64,000 nt of DNA. Source: Paenibacillaceae bacterium (lineage in GTDB: Bacteria; Bacillota; Bacilli; Paenibacillales; Paenibacillaceae). Location: positions 39,704 to 103,703 of the forward strand of contig REGQ01000023.1 in the NCBI GenBank assembly GCA_004134985.1, given 5' to 3'. A model generated the notes under the pieces. It searched no databases and was not told where the DNA came from. It saw only the letters and a program-made list of their open reading frames with translations. The position numbers and the translations under genes are program-made. The stretch's first letter is position 1; each line of letters opens with the position of its first letter. This document shows, piece by piece, positions 55,611-63,942 of this stretch.

Positions 55611-56252
55611 CTATTTGCCCGTTCGCCGCCCCTTGAGCAGCATAAGCCAGGAGAGCAGCATACTGAATAGGGAGAGGCTGTAGGTAAACAGCTCGATCGC
55701 TTTCAAGTCATCATGGAGCACCCGCGGCAATCGGGGGAACAACCCGAGCTGGTAGTCCATCGTATCATTGAGCAGCAGCCAACCGGTAGCCGCAATAAGC
55801 GCGATGCGTCCGAATGTGAAGAAGCGTACAAACAGCAGCGCTTCGACAGCCATGCCAAGATGAGAAGCGACCAGCATCCAGTCCTGCCAGTGGAGGGGAT
55901 TGCCCTTCCAAGCCCCTGCAAAAATCATTGCGACCGCCCAAATGCCATATTTAATTGAGGTCACAACAGCCAATGCTTCGATGATTGCGCGAAGGCCCGC
56001 GCCGATTTTGGATTGCGCCCGACGAGGGGGGAACAGCAAATACAACAAAGCAACCGTAAAAAACAGACTTGCGGTCGGGCTGTCCGGCACAAAAACAATT
56101 CGCCACAGCGGATGCTCGCTCACTGTATCGATCAATTGATTGCCATACCATATGTATCCATAACCTGTTCCTAACAAATTGATAATAAACAGCAACCATA
56201 GGAAGGGACGGTTCAATAAAAAAGAACGGCTCCAGAAAAAGGACAGCGACAT
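55611..56252 (-). CDS. DUF1405 membrane protein (YpjA)
   Basis: A 213-residue protein with about six membrane helices (FLWLLFIINLLGTGYGYIWY, LFFTVALLYLLF, VTSIKYGIWAVAMIF, LGMAVEALLFVRFFT and others). Pattern and position after qcrC identify it as the DUF1405/YpjA family, of unknown function. GGAGGCC precedes ATG 56252. A two-way terminator separates it from qcrC. Confidence 0.82.
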   Translation of the reverse strand: MSLSFFWSRSFLLNRPFLWLLFIINLLGTGYGYIWYGNQLIDTVSEHPLWRIVFVPDSPTASLFFTVALLYLLFPPRRAQSKIGAGLRAIIEALAVVTSIKYGIWAVAMIFAGAWKGNPLHWQDWMLVASHLGMAVEALLFVRFFTFGRIALIAATGWLLLNDTMDYQLGLFPRLPRVLHDDLKAIELFTYSLSLFSMLLSWLMLLKGRRTGK

Positions 56253-56303
56253 CTTCTGGCCTCCTTGCACATATTTTTAGATAAAAGCTTTTTAATTTTA
56301 ACA

Positions 56304-56337
56304 AAAAACCTGATCGTTTAAAAACGATCAGGTTTTT
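56304..56337. terminator. Bidirectional terminator after qcrC
   Basis: A nearly perfect palindrome: AAAAACCTGATCGTTT pairs with AAACGATCAGGTTTTT with almost no loop, giving T runs on both strands. It lies 11 bases after the qcrC stop. Confidence 0.92.
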
Positions 56338-56348
56338 GTAAAGCAAGA

Positions 56349-57212
56349 TTACTCGCTCTTTTGTTTGGCTAACCATACAGCCAGTTGGTCGATTTCCTCT
56401 GTAGACAATGATCCTTCGAAAGCTGGCATGCCATCTTTACCGTTGGTAATGATATCAACCAGTTCATCTTTGTTCAGATGATCGCCGACACCTGCTAGAG
56501 CAGGAAATCCGGAGGCTGGATTACCCATCAAATCAGTTGCATGACAACCGATACATTGCGCCTGGATGATAGCCATTGCTGGATCATCTTCGTCAATGAT
56601 TGCAATCGTTTCTTTCTTAAGCGGGTTCGGACGAGGTTTTCCTGCCTCAAGCGCCTCACGAGCTTTTTCCTCACGTACAATATGTTCCGGCTTCGTATTA
56701 GTCAAAGCCATTTGATGTTCATAGTGATCCCATGAAACTTTCGTTAAGTAAATTACTGCAAGCAGCGACACAAGCATCAGCGCTGATGCAATCGGCCTAC
56801 GGTAGAAGCGCCGCTCTTTGCCCGTATCAAGAAACGGCGCAAGCAGCAAAGCTCCGAAAGCAACAGCTGGAACACCCAATACACCGAATAAAATATAGTC
56901 ACCGGATACATATGGATATTTAAGTAACTGATACAAAAACAAGAAATACCAGTCGGGCATCGGGATAAATCCGCTCGTAAGCGGATCAGCCGGATATCCG
57001 AGCGGCGCTGGATGCCCCATCGTCAGCACGAGAATGCCGACCAGCACAACCGCACCAACCATCCACTCCTTAAGTAGAAAGTTTGGTATGAAAGCCTCCG
57101 ATTTACCCGGAAATGCGGTATAGTCGTGTGGAATGTTATCCATCGATCCCTTTTTCACGCGGGAATCGCCAACATAAACCACTTTTTCCTTGCCGTTATG
57201 GCTTTGCGACAT
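56349..57212 (-). CDS. qcrC: Menaquinol:cytochrome c reductase cytochrome b/c subunit
   Basis: A 287-residue fusion as in Bacillus: an N-terminal subunit IV-like part with three helices (MVGAVVLVGILVLTMG, LFLYQLLKYPYVSGDYILFG, SALMLVSLLAVIYLT) and a C-terminal cytochrome c domain on the outer side with the heme motif CIGCH (about residue 224) and a Met ligand likely in GKDGMPAF. GGGAGG precedes the ATG. It follows qcrB by 22 bases. Confidence 0.95.
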   Translation of the reverse strand: MSQSHNGKEKVVYVGDSRVKKGSMDNIPHDYTAFPGKSEAFIPNFLLKEWMVGAVVLVGILVLTMGHPAPLGYPADPLTSGFIPMPDWYFLFLYQLLKYPYVSGDYILFGVLGVPAVAFGALLLAPFLDTGKERRFYRRPIASALMLVSLLAVIYLTKVSWDHYEHQMALTNTKPEHIVREEKAREALEAGKPRPNPLKKETIAIIDEDDPAMAIIQAQCIGCHATDLMGNPASGFPALAGVGDHLNKDELVDIITNGKDGMPAFEGSLSTEEIDQLAVWLAKQKSE

Positions 57213-57234
57213 GAATTAACCTCCCTTCGTAACG

Positions 57235-57906
57235 TTATAGCGGTCCGGAAATACCTTGTCTGCGGATCATAATAAAGTGAGCCGCCAGTAAAGCGAGCAG
57301 CGCTCCAGGCAAGAAGAATACATGAATCGCGAAAAAGCGCGTCAACGTCGTTGCACCGACAACTTCTCCACCTTGCAGCAATTCTTTAATGTAAGGACCA
57401 ATATAAGGAGCTGACTCGGCGATCGTGATACCGACCTTCGTTGCGAAATATGCTTTGTTGTCCCAAGGCAGCAAGTAGCCTGTAAATCCGAGACCCAGCA
57501 TAATAAAGAAGATCAACATGCCGACAACCCAGTTCATCTCACGCGGCGCTTTGTATGAGCCGGTGAAAAATACCCGCAACGTATGCAGGAACATCATAAC
57601 AATAACGAGACTTGCGCCCCAGTGGTGCATACCGCGAACAATGCCGCCAAATGCAACTTTATGCTGCAAATAGTCAACGCTCGCATATGCGTTAATGATG
57701 TCTGGAACATAATACAGGGTCAAGAACATACCAGACAAAATTTGGATGACTGTAATGAAAAACGTCAAACCGCCGAAACAATAGACAAATGCAGAGAAAT
57801 GGTGGGCAGGGTTGACGTGCTCAGGCACTTCATGGTCTGCCACATCCCTCCACATCGGCGTTATATCAAGACGTTCGTCAATCCAGTTATATACGCTTTT
57901 AAACAT
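57235..57906 (-). CDS. qcrB: Menaquinol:cytochrome c reductase cytochrome b6 subunit
   Basis: A 223-residue cytochrome b6 with four membrane helices and two His pairs for the b hemes (HHFSAFVYCFGGLTF; GMHHWGASLVIVMMFLHTL; FFAIHVFFLPG; LLAAHFIMIRR). FTGYLLPWDNKAYFATKVG is the quinol-site region. Overall length is that of b6-type rather than full cytochrome b. AAAGGAGG precedes the ATG. Confidence 0.95.
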   Translation of the reverse strand: MFKSVYNWIDERLDITPMWRDVADHEVPEHVNPAHHFSAFVYCFGGLTFFITVIQILSGMFLTLYYVPDIINAYASVDYLQHKVAFGGIVRGMHHWGASLVIVMMFLHTLRVFFTGSYKAPREMNWVVGMLIFFIMLGLGFTGYLLPWDNKAYFATKVGITIAESAPYIGPYIKELLQGGEVVGATTLTRFFAIHVFFLPGALLALLAAHFIMIRRQGISGPL

Positions 57907-57923
57907 CTGATTATACGCCTCCT

Positions 57924-58454
57924 TTAAACTCTAGTGTTCGGTTTGATTGGTCCAAGATAGACAAATCCGTCCTGAAGTCTTACATCGTACTCGTCAAGCG
58001 GGTTTGGCGCGACGGACAAGTTTTTGCCATCAGGTGAATATTTCGCTTCATGACACGGGCAATAGTATTGATTGTCGTTTTTAGTGTTCCAGTCGATCGT
58101 ACAGCCCAAGTGCTTGCAAATGGGCGACAGGGCGAGAACGTTGCCCTGTTGATCTTTGGAAATCCATGCAGCGATTTGGGGGTCACTTTCATACCACCCG
58201 TCCACCTGATGAATTTTAAATTTGAATTCTTGCGGTTCAGCAGTTAGCTTGCTCTCTTCAACTACTTTAACGTAGGCGGTTTCTGCCTTCTCTGCAAGCA
58301 GCGGATCGACCGCGAAACGAATCATCGGCAGGACTGGTCCAGCTGCCAGAAACGCGCTTGTACCTCCAAGCGTATAGGCCAGAAACTGACGTCGGGACAT
58401 TTCTTTACGCTTAGTGGGCTGATGTGCGTTATCACGATGTTCATGGTTGCTCAT
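57924..58454 (-). CDS. qcrA: Menaquinol:cytochrome c reductase Rieske iron-sulfur subunit
   Basis: A 176-residue Rieske protein. A Tat-type signal/anchor (SRRQFLAYTLGGTSAFLAAG) comes after a charged N-terminus, and the cluster-binding boxes are CKHLGC and CPCH (about 110-135). ATG 58454 has GGGGGTAG upstream; the longer frame lacks an SD. First gene of qcrABC, with a good sigma-A promoter about 80 bases before. Confidence 0.95.
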   Translation of the reverse strand: MSNHEHRDNAHQPTKRKEMSRRQFLAYTLGGTSAFLAAGPVLPMIRFAVDPLLAEKAETAYVKVVEESKLTAEPQEFKFKIHQVDGWYESDPQIAAWISKDQQGNVLALSPICKHLGCTIDWNTKNDNQYYCPCHEAKYSPDGKNLSVAPNPLDEYDVRLQDGFVYLGPIKPNTRV

Positions 58455-58532
58455 CTTCTGTTCTACCCCCTTTACCAACCGTATCTCGTGTATTGTCCAT
58501 GACAAAACACACGATGAACTAGGACATAACCT

Positions 58533-58561
58533 ATAATAGCTTAGGCGCTCGGGAGCGTCAA
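58533..58561 (-). promoter_or_regulatory. Sigma-A promoter of qcrABC
   Basis: On the minus strand TTGACG (58561-58556), exactly 17 bases, TATTAT (58538-58533). Five of six matches in each box. The short palindrome ATGATTAAAAATCAT lies just upstream (58586-58600). Confidence 0.7.
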
Positions 58562-58608
58562 GAATTCGGGGACCGTTTTCAAGAGATGATTAAAAATCAT
58601 TCTTAAAT

Positions 58609-58628
58609 TTGTTGACGTTTTGTCACAA
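58609..58628. promoter_or_regulatory. Rex-like operator upstream of qcrABC
   Basis: TTGTTGACGTTTTGTCACAA has the 20-base layout of the Rex site (TTGTGAA-N6-TTCACAA): the right half matches six of seven bases, the left half five of seven. It is about 48 bases upstream of the -35 box. rex itself is encoded at 40.4-41.0 kb. A ResD or Fnr site is an alternative. Confidence 0.35.
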
Positions 58629-58708
58629 TTGGCCTGCTCTGGAATTATGATGCCACTTTACCGACGCTTTATACGCGCATCTTCGTTTTTCAATACTGAA
58701 AAAAAGCT

Positions 58709-59116
58709 TTACTTATTATTTTGCCACATCTCAGAAACCGCAGCCTTTACTGCTGGCGATTCAGGAAAATTCCCCTCACTGTCCGGATGGATAAATAAAT
58801 CGGCTGCTTGCGGTGTTGACAAGTCGAGTTCATTGGCAGTGAGCAGGATAACAAAACGGAAGCCGCTTGCTTTAAACCGCTCGCATACCTGTTCCAAATC
58901 CTCCGCGTTCCCTATGTAATGCCAGGCAGGATACGTCACCACCCGACCTTTAAACGGAATTTCCACCAGTTCCAATGCATCCCTCAGCTTCTCCAGCTCA
59001 TGGGTTGCCTCACCTGGCGCTTCTCCTCCTTTCAGACCGGTTAAAGGGAGCAGACAAGTGTCCAAATACGGCTGCAGCTCGTCCCACTGCTGTTGTTCGA
59101 TCTCACTGAATTTCAT
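58709..59116 (-). CDS. DUF2487 protein (YpiF)
   Basis: A 135-residue soluble protein, no membrane segments. Pattern (MKFSEIEQQQWDELQPYLDT, LPLTGLKGGEAP, GRVVTYPAWHYIG) and location just before qcrA match YpiF/DUF2487, whose role is unknown. AGGTGGAG precedes the ATG. The separate qcr promoter lies after it, so it is at least partly independent. Confidence 0.8.
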   Translation of the reverse strand: MKFSEIEQQQWDELQPYLDTCLLPLTGLKGGEAPGEATHELEKLRDALELVEIPFKGRVVTYPAWHYIGNAEDLEQVCERFKASGFRFVILLTANELDLSTPQAADLFIHPDSEGNFPESPAVKAAVSEMWQNNK

Positions 59117-59170
59117 CGTTTCTCCACCTGTCTGTCTTCTTTTACTTCAATATTACCATTGAAAGATCAC

Positions 59171-59222
59171 AAAAAAAAGACCTGTCCCTCCCGCTTCATC
59201 ACTTCAAGCGAAAGAGGAGACA
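59171..59222 (-). terminator. Terminator between the IDEAL gene and ypiF
   Basis: On the minus strand TGTCTCC... (59222 onward) pairs with ...GGAGGGACA (to 59183) with some wobbles and an inner CGCTT/AAGCG stem, followed by a run of eight T (59178-59171). Confidence 0.75.
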
Positions 59223-59261
59223 CGCCTTAGCATCGCATAGACATTTCTCAGGTATCATTCG

Positions 59262-59447
59262 TTACGGAGCTGTTATCGTTTTTAATTCACTTGCCAAACG
59301 GTGAAACGTTCTTTCGTCGCCAACGGCCAAAGCTTCATCAATCGCTGCGCATATCCGTTCTTTTCTAAATTGCAGCAGTGCTTCATCAAGCACCATCTCT
59401 GCCACTAGTCCAAGCATTGCTTCATAATTAACTTTCATTTTGTCCAT
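59262..59447 (-). CDS. IDEAL-domain small protein
   Basis: A 61-residue protein whose C-terminal half is an IDEAL domain (LLQFRKERICAAIDEALAVG, then DERTFHRLASEL), the element found at the end of YpiB and in ComK-related adaptors. Function is unknown. ATG 59447 follows GGAGGA by about 7 bases; the ATG 27 bases farther out would overlap the previous gene. In B. subtilis ypiB lies before ypiF, so this may be its reduced counterpart. Confidence 0.82.
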   Translation of the reverse strand: MDKMKVNYEAMLGLVAEMVLDEALLQFRKERICAAIDEALAVGDERTFHRLASELKTITAP

Positions 59448-59470
59448 AGGATATTCCTCCAAACTGGCAT

Positions 59471-59977
59471 TCAAGAGATCCTATATTCGGTTCCTTTAAC
59501 TACATAGCTTTCCATTGTTGCTTTCATTCGCTGCAAATCCGCATCGGTCAATGTTCTGATTACTTTGGCGGGCGTTCCGAAAGATAAGGTATAGGGCGGA
59601 ATTTTGCTGTTTTCGGTAACGACCGAACCTGCCCCTATCAAAGCATATTCACCAATCTCTGCACCGTTTAGGACAATAGCCCCCATGCCGATTAAAGTGC
59701 CTTTGCCTATCCGGCAGCCGTGAATAATCGCCCCGTGTCCCACCGATACTTCATCTTCCACTACCAGCGGCATGTCTGTATTCACATGTCCAATAACACC
59801 ATCCTGCAGATTGCAGCGACTGCCGATAACAATTGGCGCCAAATCGCCGCGAAGCACCGCATTAAACCAGATTGAACTTTCTTCTCCCACTGTAATATCA
59901 CCGATCAGCTTCGCACCTTCTGCAACATAAACGGACGGGGCAATTTGCGGCAAATTTCCTTTGTATGGCAGCAGCAT
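59471..59977 (-). CDS. Gamma-carbonic-anhydrase-like hexapeptide-repeat protein
   Basis: A 168-residue left-handed beta-helix protein (YtoA/PaaY type). Hexapeptide turns run through residues 15-135; NAVLRGD, QDGVIGHVN, and VGHGAIIHGC contain the Arg, Asp and three His expected for the metal site. True carbonic anhydrase activity is not certain in this group. ATG 59977 lies nine bases after GAGGCG. The longer frame overlaps the next gene upstream and is less likely. Confidence 0.85.
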   Translation of the reverse strand: MLLPYKGNLPQIAPSVYVAEGAKLIGDITVGEESSIWFNAVLRGDLAPIVIGSRCNLQDGVIGHVNTDMPLVVEDEVSVGHGAIIHGCRIGKGTLIGMGAIVLNGAEIGEYALIGAGSVVTENSKIPPYTLSFGTPAKVIRTLTDADLQRMKATMESYVVKGTEYRIS

Positions 59978-60038
59978 AACTATCATCGCCTCACTTTTTT
60001 TATCGTGCAGTGATTCTAGCAAGAACAGTGAGGGAAAG

Positions 60039-61226
60039 TCAATCCATACTGATTTTGTCTTCCTCGGCAATATGGACGCCGGATACCGCCGCAAGCCCGA
60101 TTTTCGTCATTCGCACCACTTGCCCTGCCTGGTGATGCTCCCCGATGCGCAGCAGTCCTAGATGCATCATCATTCCGAAGATGCGCTGCTGCATGATGAT
60201 CGCAGCCGAGTCATAATAGTACGGTTTAACGAATGGCAGCAGCGTGTTCGCTAATGAATCGGCGGTCACCCATTGCCGTGCAAGCAGATTAATCCAGTGA
60301 ACAAGCGAAACGAGACTCGGAATCGGCCCCTTATAGAGACGGAGCCAAAATTTCAACAATGCCGCAGCTGATGGCAGACGGCGCTGCTCCACCTGCTCCT
60401 TGCCCAGCGGCGTCAGCTCCAGCACAGAGGCGGATTCCGCAATGTATCCGTGGTAATAGCAAAAATCGTAGATGAACGACATCCGGTTGGGATAATCTTT
60501 CACTCTCCTGCCATAACCGAACCGCCACTCTCCTTTGGATGGCAGCGCCTCACTTACATGGAACAGTTCAACAAGCTGAGCAATCGTCCTTCGATACATC
60601 GCTCCCTCTGCATTAAGGGGCACCTCATGTTGTCTCAGGTAGCTTAAAAACTTCAGCATATCATCGGCCAGCAGTTCCTGCTCATCCCGAAATCCTTCCG
60701 GCTCGGCAATTTGGGTCAATCCTGCTTCAAACCTAACAGCTAGTTCATCCCGAAATCGGTCCTTCATGTCAGTAGGAACGTGGAACAAATAACGATTGGT
60801 GCTTGAGAAACCGTTGAATAGCCAGCCCGCATACTTCAGTTTGGCAATCGTCTCCCGTGGGGACGGCGGCTGGTCACTGTTTTTATTCGCTTTGCTCTTC
60901 TTCTTGTTTTTCTGCAGTCGATTCGTCGGAAGCGCGGCTTTCGCCTCGCCTTGCGGCACTTCAAACCGACCTTGCTGAACCCGGGCGATGAGATCTTCAA
61001 GACTGAACACGTTCCGATTGTCAAACAGCAGGGAATTAACAAACCGCAGCTCTTCAATCGCGAGCGCGCCCACTTGATTTTGCATCACTTCTTTACGATT
61101 CATCGCCAGCAAAATCGACTGGATCAGTTCATTTTTTGAATGGCTGTTGCACTCGCAATTGTAAGCCTCCGCAATTCGTCCCAACTGCGCAATATCCGCA
61201 TATCCCAGCATCTCGGCCAGCTTCAT
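60039..61226 (-). CDS. Protein of unknown function, 395 residues, winged-helix-like
   Basis: I do not recognise this protein. An N-terminal helical, SAP-like segment (KLAEMLGYADIAQLGRIAEA, then SHSKNELIQSIL) is followed by a Lys-rich linker (about 100-120), then a long alpha/beta region with several helix-turn-helix-like stretches (TIAQLVELFHVSEALPSKG, LELTPLGKEQVEQR, MMMHLGLLRIGEHHQAGQVV). This order resembles the N-terminal part of XPB/Ssl2-related bacterial proteins, with no ATPase motifs. DNA or RNA binding is a guess. ATG 61226 has GAGGGGG eight bases upstream. Confidence 0.7.
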   Translation of the reverse strand: MKLAEMLGYADIAQLGRIAEAYNCECNSHSKNELIQSILLAMNRKEVMQNQVGALAIEELRFVNSLLFDNRNVFSLEDLIARVQQGRFEVPQGEAKAALPTNRLQKNKKKSKANKNSDQPPSPRETIAKLKYAGWLFNGFSSTNRYLFHVPTDMKDRFRDELAVRFEAGLTQIAEPEGFRDEQELLADDMLKFLSYLRQHEVPLNAEGAMYRRTIAQLVELFHVSEALPSKGEWRFGYGRRVKDYPNRMSFIYDFCYYHGYIAESASVLELTPLGKEQVEQRRLPSAAALLKFWLRLYKGPIPSLVSLVHWINLLARQWVTADSLANTLLPFVKPYYYDSAAIIMQQRIFGMMMHLGLLRIGEHHQAGQVVRMTKIGLAAVSGVHIAEEDKISMD

Positions 61227-61303
61227 TCCCAAATCCCCCTCGCATCCCCGGCTTAGTACCCATTATTAGGAATTTGCGAGAAAATTAAACGTTTCATTTC
61301 AAT

Positions 61304-61335
61304 AAAAAAAGAACACCGTATAAACGATGTCCTTT
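61304..61335 (-). terminator. Terminator of the sigma/anti-sigma/phosphatase operon
   Basis: AAAGGACATCG (61335-61325) pairs with CGGTGTTCTTT (61318-61308), 11 pairs with wobbles and a six-base loop, followed by T residues. It overlaps the stop codon of the phosphatase gene. Confidence 0.8.
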
Positions 61336-61927
61336 AGATGGTAGTTGAATCATGGAGATGAACAGTACAATTATGCAACAGCGAATGCCAGCGGCCTTCC
61401 TGAAACGTCATAATAGAATATGACATATTATTTATGTAACTGCTCTCCAGTCCCTCGCATAAAGAGTGCAGCATTTGCGCCAGAAAACTGCCATGCGTAA
61501 CGACAAGCAAGCTGCCGCCTGGTGATTTCCCTAGCCATTCCTGTACGAATGCCCCGCCGCGGCTGCGCACCAGCGCATCGCTTTCCTGACCGGTATATTC
61601 TTTGCGCCAGTTCTCCCCCCACTTTGCCGTACGTTCCGCTTCTGTCGTTCCTTCAATCTCTCCAAAATATCTTTCCCTCAGACGATCATCCGCAGAAAGC
61701 AGGGGGATGGCCAGCTTCTCCGCAATAATAGCGGCTGTCTCGCGCGCCCGCATCAGGTCACTGGAGATGACCGCATCCCATTGTTCGCTCGTATCATTCG
61801 CCAACCGTGCGGCAAGCGCGTGCGCCTGTCGCTGCCCTTCTTCATTAAGGGGAATGTCTGTCTGGCCTTGAATTTTGCCCAGCGCATTCCAGGCGGTTCT
61901 GCCGTGTCGTATCCAGCCCAGTTTCAT
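61334..61927 (-). CDS. Histidine phosphatase family protein (phosphoglycerate-mutase-like)
   Basis: A 197-residue branch 1 histidine phosphatase. The catalytic His is in LGWIRHGRTAWN (about residue 8), with SDLMRARETAAII, the second Arg/Glu set in RERYFGEIEG, and the second His in LLVVTHGSFLAQML. The substrate is unknown (phosphoglycerate, alpha-ribazole phosphate or a sugar phosphate). ATG 61927 has GAGAGGAAG upstream and overlaps the end of the anti-sigma gene, giving a three-gene operon with the sigma factor. Confidence 0.87.
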   Translation of the reverse strand: MKLGWIRHGRTAWNALGKIQGQTDIPLNEEGQRQAHALAARLANDTSEQWDAVISSDLMRARETAAIIAEKLAIPLLSADDRLRERYFGEIEGTTEAERTAKWGENWRKEYTGQESDALVRSRGGAFVQEWLGKSPGGSLLVVTHGSFLAQMLHSLCEGLESSYINNMSYSIMTFQEGRWHSLLHNCTVHLHDSTTI

Positions 61928-62535
61928 TGTAAGCTTCCTCTCCGTCTTGTCCGCGACAACCAGTTCAATGTCAGCATTGTCGTCAGTACGCCAAGCAAAC
62001 ATAATGCGACTAAGTATCCGGGTATCGCAGGAGAAGCTTTCAAAACTACCGGATCACTGATGCTTGCCATGGGAACTTCTTTATAAAAATCCGTACTAAT
62101 CAGAGAAATGCCGTCATTCGCCTTAACTGTGTCCAACATGCCGGTGATCTCAACGTTGGAAGATCCCGTCTGCTGGCCAAATAAAAAGTAAAGAAAGCCG
62201 ATAGCGAATATTGTCATGCAGCAAGCAACCAGCGCGTAAGCATTGCGTCTGAACAAAGCGCTGAGCGGCTTGCGGCGCGGTTTTGCAGGCTTAAACCAGG
62301 ACTCTTCGCTGTATATGCGATCCATGACGCTCCGATTTATATGGTCGACCGGACCGAGTAGAATTGGTTGGTTGGCAAGATCGCGGATAGCAGCTTCACA
62401 TTCCTCCCAGATCCTGAATTGCTCCGCACAGCTGACACAACCCAGAAGGTGTTGATCTACTGCCACCCGCTCGGGATCATTTGCTGGCAAATCCCAGTAC
62501 AATCCGAACGCATCGCAAACATCCTGGCATTTCAT
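61924..62535 (-). CDS. Putative anti-sigma factor with zf-HC2 zinc finger
   Basis: A 203-residue membrane protein. The N-terminus has the zinc-binding anti-sigma pattern: Cys near the start and H-x3-C-x2-C in DQHLLGCVSCAEQF (about 28-35). Two hydrophobic helices follow (AYALVACCMTIFAIGFLYFL and YLVALCLLGVLTTMLTLNWL). It overlaps the sigma gene stop by four bases, the usual arrangement of an ECF sigma factor and its inhibitor. The outer loop (about 130-165) may sense the signal. Confidence 0.82.
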   Translation of the reverse strand: MKCQDVCDAFGLYWDLPANDPERVAVDQHLLGCVSCAEQFRIWEECEAAIRDLANQPILLGPVDHINRSVMDRIYSEESWFKPAKPRRKPLSALFRRNAYALVACCMTIFAIGFLYFLFGQQTGSSNVEITGMLDTVKANDGISLISTDFYKEVPMASISDPVVLKASPAIPGYLVALCLLGVLTTMLTLNWLSRTRRRGSLQ

Positions 62536-63128
62536 CGTGTCTTCATCCCCTCGTATTCATCCCTCGTTGTTTTCTCTTCGAAATATGGTTCGAGCTGCAA
62601 CTTAATGCTAGCCCTCGCCCGAAACAACAACGATTTAACAGAACTGACCGTCTGATCAAGAATGCTGGCAATTTCCTGATAATCCAATTGTTCATATTCG
62701 CGCAGAATGAGCGCGGAACGCTGCTTCTCCGGCAGCTTATTGATTGCTTCGCGTACAAGCGACATTCTTTCATTCAACAGCAGACGCTGCTCAGGAACCG
62801 CCTCCTGAGGCGCTACTGGCACAAATCCTGATTCATCGAGTGAAATATTGCCTGACTTTTGCTTGCGCAGCTCGCTTAAAGCGGTATTGCGGGCAATCGT
62901 ATACAGCCAGGTAGAAAAAGAGGCGTCTACCTCCCGGAAAGAATGAAGACTTCGATAGGCTTTATAAAAAGTTTCCGAGCATAAATCTTCTGCTAGCAAT
63001 TCCAATTGTGCGCCTTTGAGCATGTGGAATAAAAAAGCGAGGATCTTTCGCTGGTATCGCCCCATCAATTCCGAATATAATTCTATATTTCCATCTTTTA
63101 TTTCTCTTATTAACTGGGAATCGGTCAT
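62532..63128 (-). CDS. ECF-type RNA polymerase sigma factor
   Basis: A 198-residue sigma-70 family protein with region 2 (about 10-85; LLAEDLCSETFYKAYRSLHS, FSTWLYTIARN) and region 4 (about 130-185; LPEKQRSALILREYEQLDYQ, EIASILDQTVSSVKSLLFRA). The 2-4 linker is short, as in ECF factors. ATG 63128 has GGAGGG nine bases before it; the much longer open frame has no SD. A possible autoregulated promoter and a dyad lie upstream. Confidence 0.9.
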   Translation of the reverse strand: MTDSQLIREIKDGNIELYSELMGRYQRKILAFLFHMLKGAQLELLAEDLCSETFYKAYRSLHSFREVDASFSTWLYTIARNTALSELRKQKSGNISLDESGFVPVAPQEAVPEQRLLLNERMSLVREAINKLPEKQRSALILREYEQLDYQEIASILDQTVSSVKSLLFRARASIKLQLEPYFEEKTTRDEYEGMKTR

Positions 63129-63186
63129 GAAGTGCGACCCTCCTTCGTCCTCGGAGTGATCTTCCCAGCCCGGTCTGCTAATCATA

Positions 63187-63213
63187 TTACCGAACTGGAA
63201 GCAAAAAGTTGCG
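63187..63213 (-). promoter_or_regulatory. Candidate ECF-type promoter of the sigma gene
   Basis: On the minus strand CGCAAC (63213-63208) followed by a T run, then 15 bases, then CGGTAA (63192-63187). The AAC plus T run and the CG-containing -10 are typical of ECF-dependent autoregulated promoters, but the spacer is a base short. Confidence 0.35.
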
Positions 63214-63252
63214 GTTATTTCTGAAAAATATTTATAACGGGGAACCCCCATA

Positions 63253-63271
63253 TATTTACAAACAGTAAATA
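63253..63271. promoter_or_regulatory. Dyad TATTTAC-N5-GTAAATA upstream of the sigma gene
   Basis: A perfect seven-base inverted repeat around five bases, about 125 bases before the sigma gene start and 40 bases upstream of the candidate ECF promoter. It may be an operator. Confidence 0.4.
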
Positions 63272-63552
63272 CATTGTAACATAGCCAATCAAATTCGTCG
63301 CTAATAAAAGTTTTCGGGAAGCGCAACGGCTGCCAGAAGCGCTTTGCAACGATCAGACACAATCGGATGAAAACATGCCGACGCAGCGTATCTCGCGCGT
63401 AGACGCATGGCACCTCGCGCGTAAAAGGTACGTTCGATCAGCCGCGGAGCAGCTTGTACATCATAGCAAGTTCATGTAGGCGGGAGCAGCCGCTCATCAC
63501 AGACAAGTGCATTAGACGAGAGCAGTTGCTCATCCATTTACGACAGCGCGCA

Positions 63553-63680
63553 GACGCAGACACACTTGCCGCTATTTGCCTATCAAACCTCCTAATCGCG
63601 CATTTGGGGGCAGAGTTCCGCTTTGGGCACAAAAACCCCGCTCTCCCCCTCTTTTCAACTATATAGCGGGTCTGGTGGCA
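63553..63680. repeat. Second occurrence of the 5.6-kb hairpin repeat family
   Basis: The words GCAGACACAC, GCCGCTATTTGC and AAACCTCCTAA occur here in the order and spacing seen at 5697-5740. TATAGCGG-TCTGGTGGC (63661-63678) matches 5756-5771. The interval 63272-63552 has no gene I can support; it contains several related CGGGAGCAG/GAGAGCAG words. Confidence 0.55.
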
Positions 63681-63804
63681 TTAGCGTTGCATAAAGCTAA
63701 TACAAAAAAATTGATAGATAAAATGTCTCCATCTAAAAATCAGTGGTTGCTATGACCAGCGATCAAAGCAAAGGGGGGCCATGTGGAATTCTAACACTCA
63801 TGTG

Positions 63805-63942
63805 GAAATTCTAACGCTGATGAGCGGCGCTATTTGGGGAAATCCGGCCCCATAATTATTCTAAGGCAACTGAGCCACCTTATTTATAGAAAATCGCACG
63901 ATTTTAGCCGTCCAAGGGGCGAATAAGCGCTGTGGCAAGCGT
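63805..63942. repeat. 138-bp dispersed noncoding repeat, copy 2
   Basis: Matches 30961-31098 over its whole length without gaps, with about 13 differences by eye. A partial duplication of the first 10 bases (GGAATTCTAAC) lies just before it, at 63785. The window ends 58 bases later, without a gene. Confidence 0.85.
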
